A DNA stretch of 64,000 nucleotides, taken from Sapria himalayana. Its lineage: Eukaryota > Streptophyta > Magnoliopsida > Malpighiales > Rafflesiaceae. Position 1 is the first letter of the stretch, and each line of letters opens with the position of its first letter. The stretch is from positions 5,166,294 to 5,230,293 of the forward strand of contig JAREIK010000343.1 of assembly GCA_029783825.1 (NCBI GenBank), read 5' to 3'. This document shows positions 23,210 through 38,166 of this stretch, piece after piece. Below the pieces are notes generated by a model. The model was not told the DNA's origin and made no database searches. It worked only from the letters and a program-made list of their open reading frames with translations. Position numbers and translations under genes: made by a program.

Positions 23210-26200
23210 GTCGATTCTTCTTCGAGATCCCTAGAATTTTTATTTTTTATTATTTTAAAGTACGTCAATATTACTTAAGTTCATCTAGTTATTACTTTTT
23301 AGGTGGCAAATAGATTTGAGTCGAGCCAATTAGGTATAACATAGTTTTGACCTCAAACCTTTCAATTGAGTATCATTACTATCTACACCTACATTAATTT
23401 CTAACTAATTATCATTATATTATATTCACTATTTAGCATTTTTTTTATTTTTTTTTATTAAAACAATTATAAGCCTAATTTAAAATAATAAGTCAATTTT
23501 AAAAAATAAGTGTACACTGTAACATAACCTTTTTTTTTGTAAAATATTATACAACTTCTAAACCTAATTATAATTTGAAAGTTGTACTACATATGTCGTA
23601 GCCCATAGCCCATATGCACAAGCCATAGATAAAATATTATAATAAAATATAATAATTACATAAAATTATTAAATTTAGGAATTAAAAGATATTTCATAAT
23701 AGAGAGAAGACTTTAAGAATCGAGGAAATGAAAGAAAAATTAGAATAAAAATTATAAATTTATTAATTTATATTTATAGAGATTTAAAATAAATTTAAAA
23801 AGCATATTTTTTATTTTTTTAATTATTTTTGACCAAAATCTTATATCATATCAATCAGATTTCTCGCTTGTTGCCGTATGAAAAAAATCTGATGGCTACT
23901 ATTTTTTAAAAAATGATTTGTATGATTCAGTGACGATAGGCATGACTCATCTCTGTCAATGTTGTGGCACGTTGCATGAAAAAGCAATGAGCTTCATCGC
24001 ACATCAGTGTAGTGCAGGGTTGTCCAAGCCTGATGGCCACTAACTAGTGACCACATAAGCTGAACTCATCTTGCATGGCTCATTTTATTTTAAAAAAAAC
24101 TTGCCCCATCAAGCAGTTACCTGATGAGGCATGACCTGTGACTCAAAACTAATCCGTGCTCGATCATAGGTCATCGAGCCAAGCACACAGGTAATGCTTG
24201 GTTGGACACAAGACATAGCCAACTCTAGCTCAACATTACACAAGTCATGCCTCAAACCGGCATGATCCAGAACTAGGCACTATGATGCCCAACCAAGTAG
24301 GGCACTATGACTTTGCCATGTAGGGCCTAGCAGGGCCAAATCAAGTAGCACCCCATATCGTGCATGGGATGCCCAACCCATTTGACACCTTTAATCCAAC
24401 TTCAGATATTAAAAATAATAAATAATAAAATTAAAAAAAAAATTAGACTTAGACTTAGATAATAATGATAATTAACCAAAAGATCTAAAATCAAAATTAG
24501 GTTACCTCTCAGTCTCAACTTATTTGCCTAAAAACTTAAAAATAAACAAACTTTATTATTCTAGACATATTTTAACATAATTAAAAATAAAAATTTTAAG
24601 GATGTTAAAAAAAAATTCAACACATTATATATATAATAAAAAAATATTACATATCAGAGTATTAATGGCACTGACCACCTTAAGAGATATGTTATTCAAT
24701 ACACCAAAAAAATATGGTACATTAAATCTAAAGCAAATTTAACTTAGAACAACTTTAGATTCATTATCCTTTTTATTTACCTCAATAAATTTGAGAGAAA
24801 AGACAAGGTAAAATTGATTATTATAATGAGTCTTCTGATTAAATTTTTAGAGAATTCAAGAGTAACTAATATTATACAGATTTAGTTCTAACCTACATAT
24901 TATTGAATTCTTAGGTTCACTAGTAGGAATGCAAAATAAAATATTTTAAATTTAAAAATAATTAATAAACTTATGAAACTTTATGGAGTGATATACATGA
25001 CATGTGGTATCTAAATTAGTGGCAATGACACATCATCCACATGTCTCACTGCTCACTATATAAATTCTAAATAAAAACTAAATAATTTTTTTAATTCCCT
25101 AAGATCCTTCCTCTTCATGATGATCATGCCAAATATAAGTGTCTAACAAAAATTTTTATAAAATACACCATTTATAATATTTTATTTAGTATTACATTCA
25201 ATAATATTTCAAATAATAATGTCATCATTAATATACTTATCAAAATCATTAGAGATAGAATCTCAATTTATATTTTTTATGTTAGACATATATGTTACAT
25301 AAGAAATTTTTTTCACATTAAAAAATATAAAAAATTTATTAAAATATCTCAACATACAATATATGATTTACACTTTATATTTGTCAATGGGCCTAAAAAA
25401 AATTAAATAAATATTAGAAATCATTGAAATTATATCTATCTAATATTACAATCATATGTTGGCTACTAACATGATATTCAACTACATTAATAATAAAAAT
25501 AAAAAACATATTATTGACAATCCAAACTAAGAGACAGAAATTTTATTTTTAAAATTTTTAAAGATTTTTTATGATACAACAAATATATGATTATTTGTGT
25601 ATACTCTCATTACTTGCATTGTAGTTATGTGCATATACAATATTAATAATATGTTTAGCATGTATATAAGATACCTTGATTTCAGGGTCATGACTATTAA
25701 GATAAAAATCAAGCATGATAAATGATACCTTGATTTTAATGTCATAACTATTGAGATAAAAATTTTAAAAATTTCTAATGAATCAATAAATAGATGATCA
25801 TTTGTGTATTCTCATACCACTTATATTACACTTAAATATATATGCATTATTAGTTTTATGTTCAGCATATACATTGGGTACATTAATTTTAGTATCAAGG
25901 CTATTGAGATGAAATAATATTAGTGTCATGTGAATATGAGGTTCATTTTATCTTTTTACTGCTTGACTGTATGAATTCAAGGATTAAGAATAAAATTATA
26001 TAAAATATTTTAAGATAAATATTCAAATGCATTAACAAAATAGAGGAACTTGATAATATAATTTAAGAAAAATTATCCATATTTATATATTACGACACTA
26101 AATATGATAATTATAACAAGAGTCTGAATACGAACATAAACCCCATATTTGAAAACAATGTCTTTTCTATTCAATTAGCAAGAAACAAATAATGAGATGA

Positions 26201-29200
26201 TTTGTCAAATAAAAATGAATTATTTCAGTACTTAGATATTGATTACTGCTCAATCTTATCATATTATGACATTAAAATTTTAGATATATTAAATTGGTAG
26301 AAATTATACAGATTCACTTTTCACATGATATCTAAGATGACACATGAGTTATTGTCTTCTCTGATGTTAAGTATAACATAGGAGTCGCATTTTTCAATGG
26401 CTATAATATTATTTAAAAAAAAATCTAGATTGTGGAGTTTTGTATGGAAATAATTTATTTAAAATAAAAAATTTAAAAATTATGTTGAGTTTTAAAAATA
26501 TGCTCAAACTAATGCATCTAGAAACAACGTAGCAAAATCGTCGTTGTGAACGGCAGCCATTGTCATGCTGTTAATTTTTAAAAATCATAGGACGACATTG
26601 TGAATACCGGCTATTGAAATTATTATATGAATCCAATTACGCCCCTCGACCCACGCCTCTACCCCTCGCCCCTTCGTGGAGCTCCATGTCGAGCTCCACG
26701 AGTTCCATGAAGGAGCTCACTAGAGCTCAATCGTGGAGCTCGACGAAGCTCCTCAAGCACCACATCGAGCTCGAAGTGGAGCTTGCTGGAGCTTGAGGAG
26801 CTCCAATGAGCTCCACAAAGAAGCGAGAGATGAGGGGCGAGGAGCGAGGGGCGTGGTACAAGGGGTGTAATGGGATCCCTATAATAATTTCAATAGGCGA
26901 CATTCACAATGTCGTCCTATGATTTTAAAAAATTAACAACGTGGCAATGGCCGCCGTTCACAATGACGGCTTTGCCACGTTATTTCCAGACGCACTAGTT
27001 TGGCCATATTTTTAAAACTCGACTTAATTTTTAAATTTTTTATTTTAAATAAATTAGTTTCATACAAAACTCTAGATTATGACCAAGTATCATAGAATCA
27101 CTTCTATGCTTAAATGATTATAAAGATTCAATTTAAATATTCTAGATAAAATAAAAAAAAAACTAATAGTAGATGATCACTCATACAATGACATTGAAAA
27201 TTTTGAGACTAGTGCTATCTTGAGATTTAAACATGACAATCTAGTTGTTATTACTAACATGGACTAATTGTGATCCACAAATATTAGACTCAATCATTCA
27301 GAAGAATAAAATGCAATATGCTTGTGTGTTTATTTTGATAATATAGATGTACCCATTTTTTATACTTTAAAACTCAATTTTTTTGTTAATTATTAAAAAT
27401 GCAATTTGAGTATCTATTAAAATACAAATTAATAAGCAAATCTCTATAACTAAATCAACTATAAACTTACTATGTGACAACACAATGTCTCTCTTAAAAT
27501 ATGTCATATTTATATTAAAAAAATATTTGAGTATCTTAATGTAATTCTTTTAAAATTGTGATTAAAAGTACTCTTTGATTTGGATAATTTTCAACTATTC
27601 ATTTTGCATAATCAAAGTATCATCCATATACTTAGCAAAAAAATCATCAAAAAAAATAAATAAAAATCTAAAACACGTGTATGCTAAACATAGTGATTAC
27701 ATGTGAAAACCATGCAAAACAAACTATCAATAATTATTTCAGACTATATAATATTTTACATAATCTACAAATTATATCTAACGATAATGCTTGAAACTAG
27801 AGGTAATCTACAATCTTCTAGATTCTACCAGTGAAATAAAAAACCATAAGAAAGTCATCATGATCACTTGCGAGAAAATATTTTGATAATCTACATTTAA
27901 TATCTGAGTAACTCCCTTCATAATAATTTTATCTTAAGATAATCTACGTTCCCAACTTGTCTTATTTTCATTGTATCATTCATATGTAATGAATAATAGA
28001 CCTTCTAGAAAGTTGAGGTATCAGTTCCCAAATTTCATGGAAGTAAATTATATTTATCTCTTCTAATATAATTTTATGGAAATAAATTACATGTGGCTCA
28101 GTCCAGCACGAGGCACGGCACGATTCGACCGTGCCTGGGTCGGCACGACATAAAAATTTCCCATGCCCGTGTCGTGCCTGTCCACGGCACCAACCATGCC
28201 GTGCCAAGGCCAACCGGGCCTCGTGCCATGCCTGGCCCGACGCGGAAGCAAAAGTCGGGTCGGCTAAAAATGGGCCGGGCCGACCCGGCATGTCCCATTT
28301 GACACCTCTAGGTATAATAATACCTCAGAAATAAATATGAGAGTCTTGGTACAATTAAGAAAAATAGTAAAAAAAATAAAAGAAAAAAAAAATATGAGTA
28401 TGACAAAAATTGAGAACGATCATTGAGTATAAGTCTTTTATCTCCTCTAGAGAATGATCAACAGATTAAGATCAAAATGATTATTTCCAAGACCATCTGC
28501 TACATGATAGACTCGTCTCTGCATTAATTGGCTTCATATATTCATTTTTCCTCATATAGACTCTAAGTCCTAAGTAATCCATTCTAATCTCCAATTTCAA
28601 TTCATCATGAACCACAATCGAAGTAAACTCTTAAACCATGATATCATTTGAACTCATTATAGATTTCTCTTCCTATAAAACCTCTCTCTCTCTCTCTCTC
28701 TCTCTCTTCAAAATTAATTTGATACATACTTATTAATACATATGATAACTTCATAGAAGTATCATAATAAAATTAACCAACAAATTCGAATATAATTGAA
28801 AAATGTCTAAGTAAAATAACTAAGAAATAAAAAAATAATAATAAATTCAAATATATCATCTAGACTCGCATTCTTTATAGGTTCACTAAAATACTAGTCT
28901 TGCTCAAAAAATAATATTGACATTCATTAAAATTCTACCAGGCTATAGTGAAAATACTTATCTTGGTCTAGAGATAGATGGTGAATTAAATAAGTATTTT
29001 AAAAAAATTATAGTTAGCTATTAATCAATCTTTCTCAATGATAAATGATCTACAAGGACACAGAAATAAAAGTAGAAAAAAATATTTGATTGATGAGATT
29101 ATTTGTGATTAATGCCATATATCTCTAAAACACTTCAAATCAGTCCTACAAAAAAATATTCATGTTATCTCAATCAAATATTTATTTTTTTTATATAATT

Positions 29201-32200
29201 TTATTCTTGCAGGTGTGTCAACGGTCATTACATGAAATTTAGTATATAATATAGTAATTCATATAATAAATATTGAAATTATCAAACATATAATCTAATA
29301 TATCATCACATATTTTTTATATTTTTATTAAATTAATTTTTTAATATTTTAAGAAATGACTAAAAAATAAAATAAAAAATGAACTGGAGCAAAATAATGA
29401 ATATGTAAATCATGAATAATTATCAAAAAATATAACAAAGTATCTAAATCTTTCTCGAGTCTTATCTCTATTAAATCCTCATATACCTAGGCATATCAGA
29501 TCGAATATTTCCTTACCCACACTAATCTAGCAGAAATGATCAGAATCTCTAATATGTTTTTCAAACTAATATTCTTACACTCCAGGATATACATTCACTT
29601 AAGAATATGAAATATTATTCTCAATTTTACTAATAATAAATAATCAAATTAAAAATACACAAGTAATAGATTACTCATACTCCAGCATCTAGTAGAAGAT
29701 TATATCATAATAGAGAATATATAATTCATTTTATTTAATCATAGATTAAGTCTTCATAAAAGTCTTCTAGAGGTATCAGCCGGGCCGGGCCGGGCCGGCA
29801 CGAAAAAATTCCGTGCCCGGGTTTGGCACAAGCCGTGCCGGGTATCCCGTGAGCCCGACCCCACGATGCCCCTCCCGCAAAAAAAAACCACGGGTCGGGT
29901 CTAATTCGACCCGACCCGCGGTCCCCCGTATCCCAAACCGCTCGAACAGGCAAGCCCGAGCGGGCCAGGCAAGGCACGGCATTGAAGCATGATCGTGCCC
30001 TAAAAAAATGGGCCGGGCCGGCCCGTCCCAGCCCGTTTGACACCTCTAAAGTTTTCCTATCTTGCAAATAAAAATCAACAAAAAAATTAAATAAAAATTA
30101 AGTTGTCCAGAAAAACAAATTTACGGAAAAAAAAACCAATTGAACAATTAAAAATAAGCAAAACATAATAAATAAATAAAATATTAAGTTAAATATTATC
30201 ATATCCAATGATTTTTAAGAGTTTATCATTGGATATCACAATACTCAATGAATAAAAAAATATGATAAAAAAGGAATAATCATTTATAAAATGAGTATTA
30301 ATTCCTAAGTTAACAATATATGAATCTAAAAAGGAGAAACAAATCATGAGGTATAGTACCTGAAAACCGGGAAAGATATGTTATTGCCTTGCTAAAAAGA
30401 AATCTTGAATATTCCCTTCAATTTTGGTTACAATGGGACAAATCTAAAAACCCTAGTATATATCTAATAGTCGACCTTTCCTCCTCAACTATTTATAGTA
30501 TAGTCAACCTCCTCTCCAGAAGTAACTCCCAACAACCATCTTTAGTGTGGCCCATCCTCATATAGTGTATGTACTAAACTAATGCTCTCATGACTCTATT
30601 TGACACCACTATTATCCCCTCAAATGTCAATATATGGAAAACAAGAAATCTTTCTAGTATCTTTTAATTTACCTCATATAAACTAAATAGTTCAATAATA
30701 TAACTCTAATTTAATACAAAGCACCGTATTACACAAAATCTAGCCGCGAAATATTGAAAAGAAATACTTTGTCCCAATCTAGAAACCCTAGGGTTTCCAC
30801 TCCCTAAAGTTTTGGCTAAGATACCTTGATATTATTAATGCTAAGAATACTTTCTTAATTAATTAAATTCGTGAAAATGTAAGTATGATAACATATCTTC
30901 ATATAAATAGGAAAATTAAATTGGGACAGCTCACATATTATGTATTTCCATTCATAATAAAATAAACAAAAAATTGTCAATAAAAAAAATTAAAACTACA
31001 ATAATATTTAACAATTAAATTTTTTTAATTTTTTTTTAAAGTTTGTAGTTGATGTTTGAAATTTGAGATTTATAATTTTATTTTTTTATTTTTTCTTTCC
31101 TTTTTGACGGAAGAATCCAACTCATTTGGACGGTCTCAATCAATTTTTCACCTCTATAATGAAACTTTTATGTGTTGTTATTTTTCTATTATTTTCTAGG
31201 TGTATTAAGTTATTTTTATTTCTATATTTTAATTTCTAACATGATATAAAAGTTATATATTCTAGGAAACAAGACTCTAGGAAAGCATGTATGTATGCTA
31301 GAATTATAAACCCTAAAAAACTTATATCACCCTATTGTTGCACACCACTGAGTACAAAAAATAAATAAATACAAAAATAAATAATAATTATAAAGTTTTC
31401 AAGCGTGTACACGGTGAAGACGTGTGCACAATGCAAGCAGACGCAAAGATGTAGGCGTGGTGTGGTCGGACAAGCTAAATTGGGGAATAAAATTTAGAAA
31501 TCCTAAAAATCAAAGTTCCAAATTTAACTGCATTGAATTGGATCCATAAAAATCCAAATTCGAGAAAAATGATATTTCTATTCTGAAAACTCCTAATTCA
31601 GAAAAAATTATATTCTAATATGAAAACTCTTAATTTTGAGGGTCTATTTTGGGAATTTCTTAAATTAGAATTTCAATTTTAAGAAACTCTAACTTTTGAA
31701 TTGGAATACCTAAATTTCATTTATCTCTTTTCATCAGTAGCTTCTTTATCAAATCACTTAATACCCAAATTAAGTAGCTATGTATTCAAATCTTTTGTTA
31801 ATACCCAAATCAATAGTTACTATTACAATATATGCTAGAGAAAATTTATTTCATATTCTCGACTACACAGAATAAAATCTTTGAAAAATTTAGTATCATA
31901 TAATAGCAATAAAAATTATACTTGCTCCAATTAAGATAGCATTGATATCAAATGAAATATTTAATCATCACAATATCAAAATTAGTACTTATATCTGTGA
32001 AACAATTAGGATAACATTTGACCTACTATATAATCATGTAAGTTATTTTAAAAGAAAATAATGAAATCCAACTTACTTCATTATTAAATATATAAAAAAT
32101 ATACAATTGGGATGGGTCCCTACTGCTCATAAGTTATCAATGAGAATTCTTAGATCTTCAAATTTCTCTTTGAATATTCCTTTCACTATGCCAAGGTAAT

Positions 32201-35200
32201 CTTAAATTAGATATTCTAAACAAAAAAGACTAATACGGTCCAAATACAAATATTAATAATGATCTTAATAATTCAGCCTCATTCTCCAATTATTTCTAAA
32301 TAAAGTTGTCCTTATTATGTTAAGAAATCAAATGATTGCAATATTATTGTTAATTAATTTATTGCAGAGATTCCTTTGTCACATCAGTCTAATACATTTG
32401 TTGTAATTAATAGTGAAGATTTTGTTCACCATTTTGAATACTCACAAGACATGTTGGGGTTGCTTCCCTCACCGCCCAGTGCAGCACAATCTCTTGTAAT
32501 CAATGACAATCATTCTGAGATTTGATTTATTTCTTGCAGATTCTAATACAGCTCTACCTGGCCAGTCTGCATTGCCTCTTCTCACAAAAGTCATTTCTTC
32601 TCAATTTGGTTTTGTTCTGACAGAAACATCAAATACATATGAATCTAGCCATCCTGCACCACCTCTTCCTGTAAATGAAGAGCATAAAGCAGTCTCAGTT
32701 TTGATCTCTTCTATCTATAACTTCAATTTCATCTCCACGTGAGTGATTTGCTACATATGAAATTTTTGTGTTGAATGGAGGACCCACAGTTGGTTTTCCT
32801 GATAGACTTAAAGTGGAGCAGTCTGCCGGCAAGAACTTGGTTGTTCCTGATAGACTTATATTGCTCAATCAATTTCCAAAATCTCTAACAGAGCCTTTTG
32901 TTTTTTTTTTGCCAATTTGGCATATGATTCTTCCCAATTTCCAAACAAATTGAGCAAAGGGCTTGTCAATTTGAATATTTATGGCCCTAAAACAAATTCA
33001 TTATTAGACATTGAGATTGATTTTTATAAAATAAACAAATTGCTCAATATATGTCATCCAAATCCTAAGTAGCTTAGAGTAGAAAATATGGAACAAGAGT
33101 CATTCTTATTTGGATACCTATGATTTTTTCTTGATCACCCAAAATTGTTTCAAGTATGTTGTTGAAACAATTTTGTAGCTAATTGTTGCCTCTGATTGTT
33201 GTTCACGTAATCGTTATTCCTTTTTTATCTAGTTTTATTATGATATACAAGTTTATTATTTTATTTTAGTTCAAACTAACTTATTAATTTTATTACCAAT
33301 TTAAGAAAGAATATTGAAGTTTGTTGTTGGTTGAAGTTTGGGATTTGTAATTTTTATTTTCCTTTTTTTATGGGAGCACTCAATTCGTGTGGGCTTCCCC
33401 AATTACCTTTCTCCCTATCCAAGGAGACTTTAATGTGTTGCTATATGTGAAAATTTATAAGAAATTATATGTTATTTTTTCTGCTATTTTCAAATTGTAT
33501 TAAATTATTATTTTTATTTCCATGTCTTACTTTTTAAAAATTTTAATTATGTATCTAATTTGTAATGAAGTGGTTGTACTATAAGAATGTTACAATTATC
33601 TTTATTTCTTATTTGTATTGTATTGTATCATATTTACAAATAGGATTACATGTTCATTTTTTTTTATCATTGATTTTATCTTATAATCATTCAACATTCT
33701 AAAATATCACTAAAACAAAACTTTCAATTAGGACAATAAAAAATCATTTCGTCATAAATAAATTCGTGTTGATTGACCTCAAGCCAACAATTTATCATAA
33801 AACACCACGAATTTTTTTGTGGTTAGTTAGAGCCTAGAGGGTCCAACACAAACTATGTAGCATGTGAGCTTAGAGGAAGAATTTCATTTTTATTCAAAGA
33901 AACCCTATATTGAAAATTGTTGTGGAAATATATTGTCAATCCTCGGTTGCATTGTAACATCCAAAAAAGCTAATTACAACTACAAAGATACACTATTTTT
34001 CAACTTATATGTACAATAATAGATGCCATACACAATGTGCTCACTAGAAGTTTTTTTTTTTTTTTTTGATACCGAGGGTTTCAGGGCCCATTCCCCCTAC
34101 TAATCCCTCGGGGCCCTGGAGCTGCCGACCAGGTAAATACCCCAGTACCCCCGGGAGGACTCGAACGCGGAACCTATGGGACATTGCCCAGAGCCTTAAG
34201 CCAAACGAGCTACCCTTTTGGGGGTGTGCTCACTAGAAGTTATGTCGTGGTGTGATTGACAAGTGTCTTCGTGCAAGGGTGATAATTATCAGATTGGATA
34301 CCTTTCAGGCACAACCTCTCTAATTTATCAGAGATGAGGTTGTTGAGATTTATCTCTCCCAGACCTAGAATGATGGGAACTTGGTGCATTGGAGATGATC
34401 TTTTTTTTTTTTTTTTTTTTTTGACACAATGTGTTCACTAGAAAGCACTTATGTGGACAAAAACAAAGCTTGAATAAGGAAACACCTCAAGATAAAGTCG
34501 AGCAATTTGAACACACTTTGATAATTTAAATTCATCATCAATGACCCTGAAAATAACATCAACTAAAATTAAGAATTTATTTAGCAGTGAGTTTAATACA
34601 ACGGAAGAAGTTGCTGCTTATATGGTGAAGATATAGAAGAAGAGAAAAAAGCAGACCGCATGCCAGAGTCTAGATCAATTCCACTGAGCATCTGAGCAGC
34701 TTTTGACCAATGGTGTTCAGATTCATAAAGTTCAGAAAGTTTCTCTCTAATAATCAACACCTGTAGCTCAAACAAATTAGTGAAGTTCCACCAACACATC
34801 TTGGACAACAGCATCAGTTTGAATCCAAAATCATGCAATGCATTACACATCTACAAATAACCTGAGCAAATTTCCAAGTCTTCACGACTCAAATTTAAAT
34901 CTATTTGAACAAACAAATCAATTTATTTTGAGCAAAAACTCCTGGTTTAGTGCAAAAGATTTGTGTTTTATTTCGTGTCTTTATATTTTGAATCTTAGAA
35001 AGTCACCTTATTTTATTTTTAATTTTGTTGTAATTGCCTGGTACCAACCCTAATTTTAAATTAATGAATGAATGTCACAACAAACTTTCTATTTCGCTAT
35101 GTATTTATGTGTCGAGGATGTCAATCTGGATTCGTGAGTGTTGCTCGGCACATAGTTTCAAAAAATACAAGAGTCTCTAGATGTCAAGCATGCTATTCGC

Positions 35201-38123
35201 CTCAGGCATGCCCATGGAATCTAGGCAATTATTATAAGGCGTAATACATTTTTTTAAAATTAAATATAAACATGTATAATAATTATTTATGAATTTTAAA
35301 CACATATATTAATATAAATTTTAATTAAATAAATATTATATATTATCATTTCGATTAAAAAATATATCATGATGCAATAAAAATAAACATAAAATAAATT
35401 AACAAATAAAAATTATATATAAAAATATATATAAATAATATAATAAAATATATAGGTTATATCTAGTTATAAAACTCCAACTTTAGCACGGAGTCTATAA
35501 GAAATTAATATATCAATACTCTTATCACCGAAAATATGAGAATCTATGTAATATAAATCTCGAATCCAAGATCTACCGCCCTTTAACAAAGATATTTGAC
35601 AATGCACTAAGGCATGACCACCAACAAAACATGCAATATAAGAACTTCTCAGCTGATCAATCATATCAGCACAATTCTTGATCAAATATATTTATCTTCA
35701 AAGTACTCAATTTTTATGAAATCTAATATATTAGTGTTTATATATTTGCACAGTCATAAATAATATAATAAAATATAAATAATAATAAAAAATATCACTC
35801 ATAATCCAAAAATAGAAAATCATATTTATATCATATGTATAACTTTGGTATACCACTACATTTTTATCCAATATTTATATCATCTTCAATTATCATAATA
35901 TTGAAAACTACAACTTGTAATATATTGATGCTGCTTTAATTTCTTTATTCTTGAGTTTTATTATAATGTATTTTTAATCAATTATTTTACAAAATATCTG
36001 ATTTGTGAAATTACTTTTCTTTTTATGATATTTTTATACATGATCAACAAATTATACAAATTATTTTTTTTAAAATTGAGCAATATAGATTATATATATA
36101 TTTCTCTACTTAAAAAGTCTTCTATATGTGTTTGATTATTTTTCATTAATTAAAAATTATCATCTTGGATATATATTAATGGATAAGCTAAAGATCATTC
36201 ATCACAAAAATGAAAGATCTCAGAAAATCTTAAATTTTTTTATTTAATTTTCATTTACAATCGACTTAGTAAGCAGTGATGAATGTGATAGTAGTGTCAT
36301 CACAACTAATCCATATGTTGGACATTTAAAAATTTCTTCATTGTATTTCTTAAGATTATTAATTATTAATTATTTTTTAATTTAAAATATTTTATTATCT
36401 TATTCATATTAATCAACATAGAAATTTTATTAAAAGCAGATTAAAAAAAAATTATATAATATAAACAAATCTATGATTCTCAAAAAATCTAATTGAAAGA
36501 CCTATGTTAGTAATCGATTTTATCATCTCTTTCCTCTCAAACTTATTAAGATACATAAAACGAATCAATAAAACTAAAGCTGATCTAATTTCAAAGACCG
36601 TGTCGCTAAGTTAGGTTTGCATGGGCTCTAATACAGTATTTATTTTTAATAATATTAAAGATAATCTCACAACTAAAGATTAATTATTTTTAAACTTTTA
36701 AGCACATAAGTTGAGATAATGGGAAAAAACCTACTTAAAACATCGAACATTGGATGGGATTATCGTTATTATCTATGTTTAGATCTAATTTATTTTTAGA
36801 ATTTCATTGTTTATCATTTTTTTAATCTTATAAACTATACTAGAAATAGGAAAATAAGAAATGTTTTTCTAATTTTTTTCTTGTATTTTTTTATTTATTT
36901 AAAATTATTAAATAAAATAAACTATTTTCAAGGCAACACATATCTTAACTTTATGTGTGCAATAGACACTACATTTATAGGCACAACTCATCACCAAAAT
37001 AACTCAAATACTCTACCAAATTAAATTTTAAAATGAAAATAAAAAAATCTGATTATCATTAAATTTCTACAATTAAGCCATTAAATTAAAATATAAATAA
37101 ATAATTTTTTTAAGTTAGGTGAACATTACAATTATAGGCACTATCATGTTGGCTAAATGCATCTATTTTAAAAATGTTGTTTTTTAAATATGGTTGTGCC
37201 ACATTTCATGCTAACGTGCCAGACATGCAACCGTGCCACAAGCCTTGCCCGAGCTATAGATTTTCTCATTGTTAGATAATTAATTTTTACTTTAATTTTT
37301 CTATAAGTATTAGAGTTAACCAAATAGGACATATTAAAAATAAAATTAGTATATGAATCAACTAGAGTATTTGTAGGTGACAAGTAGGGGCGGGCAACCC
37401 GGGCATGGCATGAGGCCCGGCCCAATGCACAGCCGGAGTGAGCGCTGACTGGCCCAACACCACGGTCCAGAACCATTCCTGGACCTAGATCACGCCGGCC
37501 CAAGGCACGGCTCGTGCCATGTTGGACCAGGCAATTTCGAACCTCACGCCTGGAGAAGCACGACCCTGGTGCCTGGCACGCATGCATGACCCAAGGGCAA
37601 GAGGCACAATGCACCGAAACTCGAACTAGATTTCAAGCGCGGTCCAATCAGACCGCGCCCACCTTCACAACACCCAAAATTTAAAAAAAAACATATTATT
37701 ATAATCTTAATACCCTGCCCACCCCATCTAGTTCACAAGGCAGGTTTGTTTAATTAACTAGGCATGTGATTAGCTAAGCGTGTTAGCATGGCATGACCCA
37801 AGCACACGTGAAAAACGCCCCCACCTAACCCGGCCGGGTCCACGGCTCCAACCGAGGCCAAGGCCAAGCTCTAAGCAAAGTTCGAGTCGAAGCTTCTAGA
37901 CCATCCAAAAGCTTCGACTTCTAGTTCTAACAGACGTCTAATGATAAAAAAAATTAAAATGAATTGGAAGATCTAGGCTATTGGATTCACTTCCAACGGT
38001 TAGGACAAAAAATCCGATAACTGTCAAGTTTCTGCCCTATTTAAATTCTAAAAAACTTTAACAAAATAAAAAATATACATTTTTTAAATAAAAAAATTGA
38101 GTTTTTCATTCTACATTGCTCAA

Positions 38124-38166
<43 letters not shown>

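Larger units (their letters stand above)
18089..34485 (-). other. CSN4 intron 4 (16.4 kb)
   Basis: Starts GTGTTT and ends TTTTCAG. It contains a SINE near its 5' end, two decayed full-size hAT copies in opposite orientation, a foldback Mutator-like element, copia pieces, short hAT copies and a 60-bp A tract. No host exon other than CSN4 was seen inside. Confidence 0.9.

Noticed and set aside
23930..24393. A separate short hAT ending at 24393
   Set aside because: The minus-strand transposase remnants run continuously from here to 21240 and a matching end exists at 21019, so this is the 5' GC-rich end of one full-size element.
32503..32953. Two plus-strand ORFs (79 and 61 codons) as a host gene
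   Set aside because: No domain recognised, separated by a stop, lying between direct repeats; more likely interior of a decayed element.
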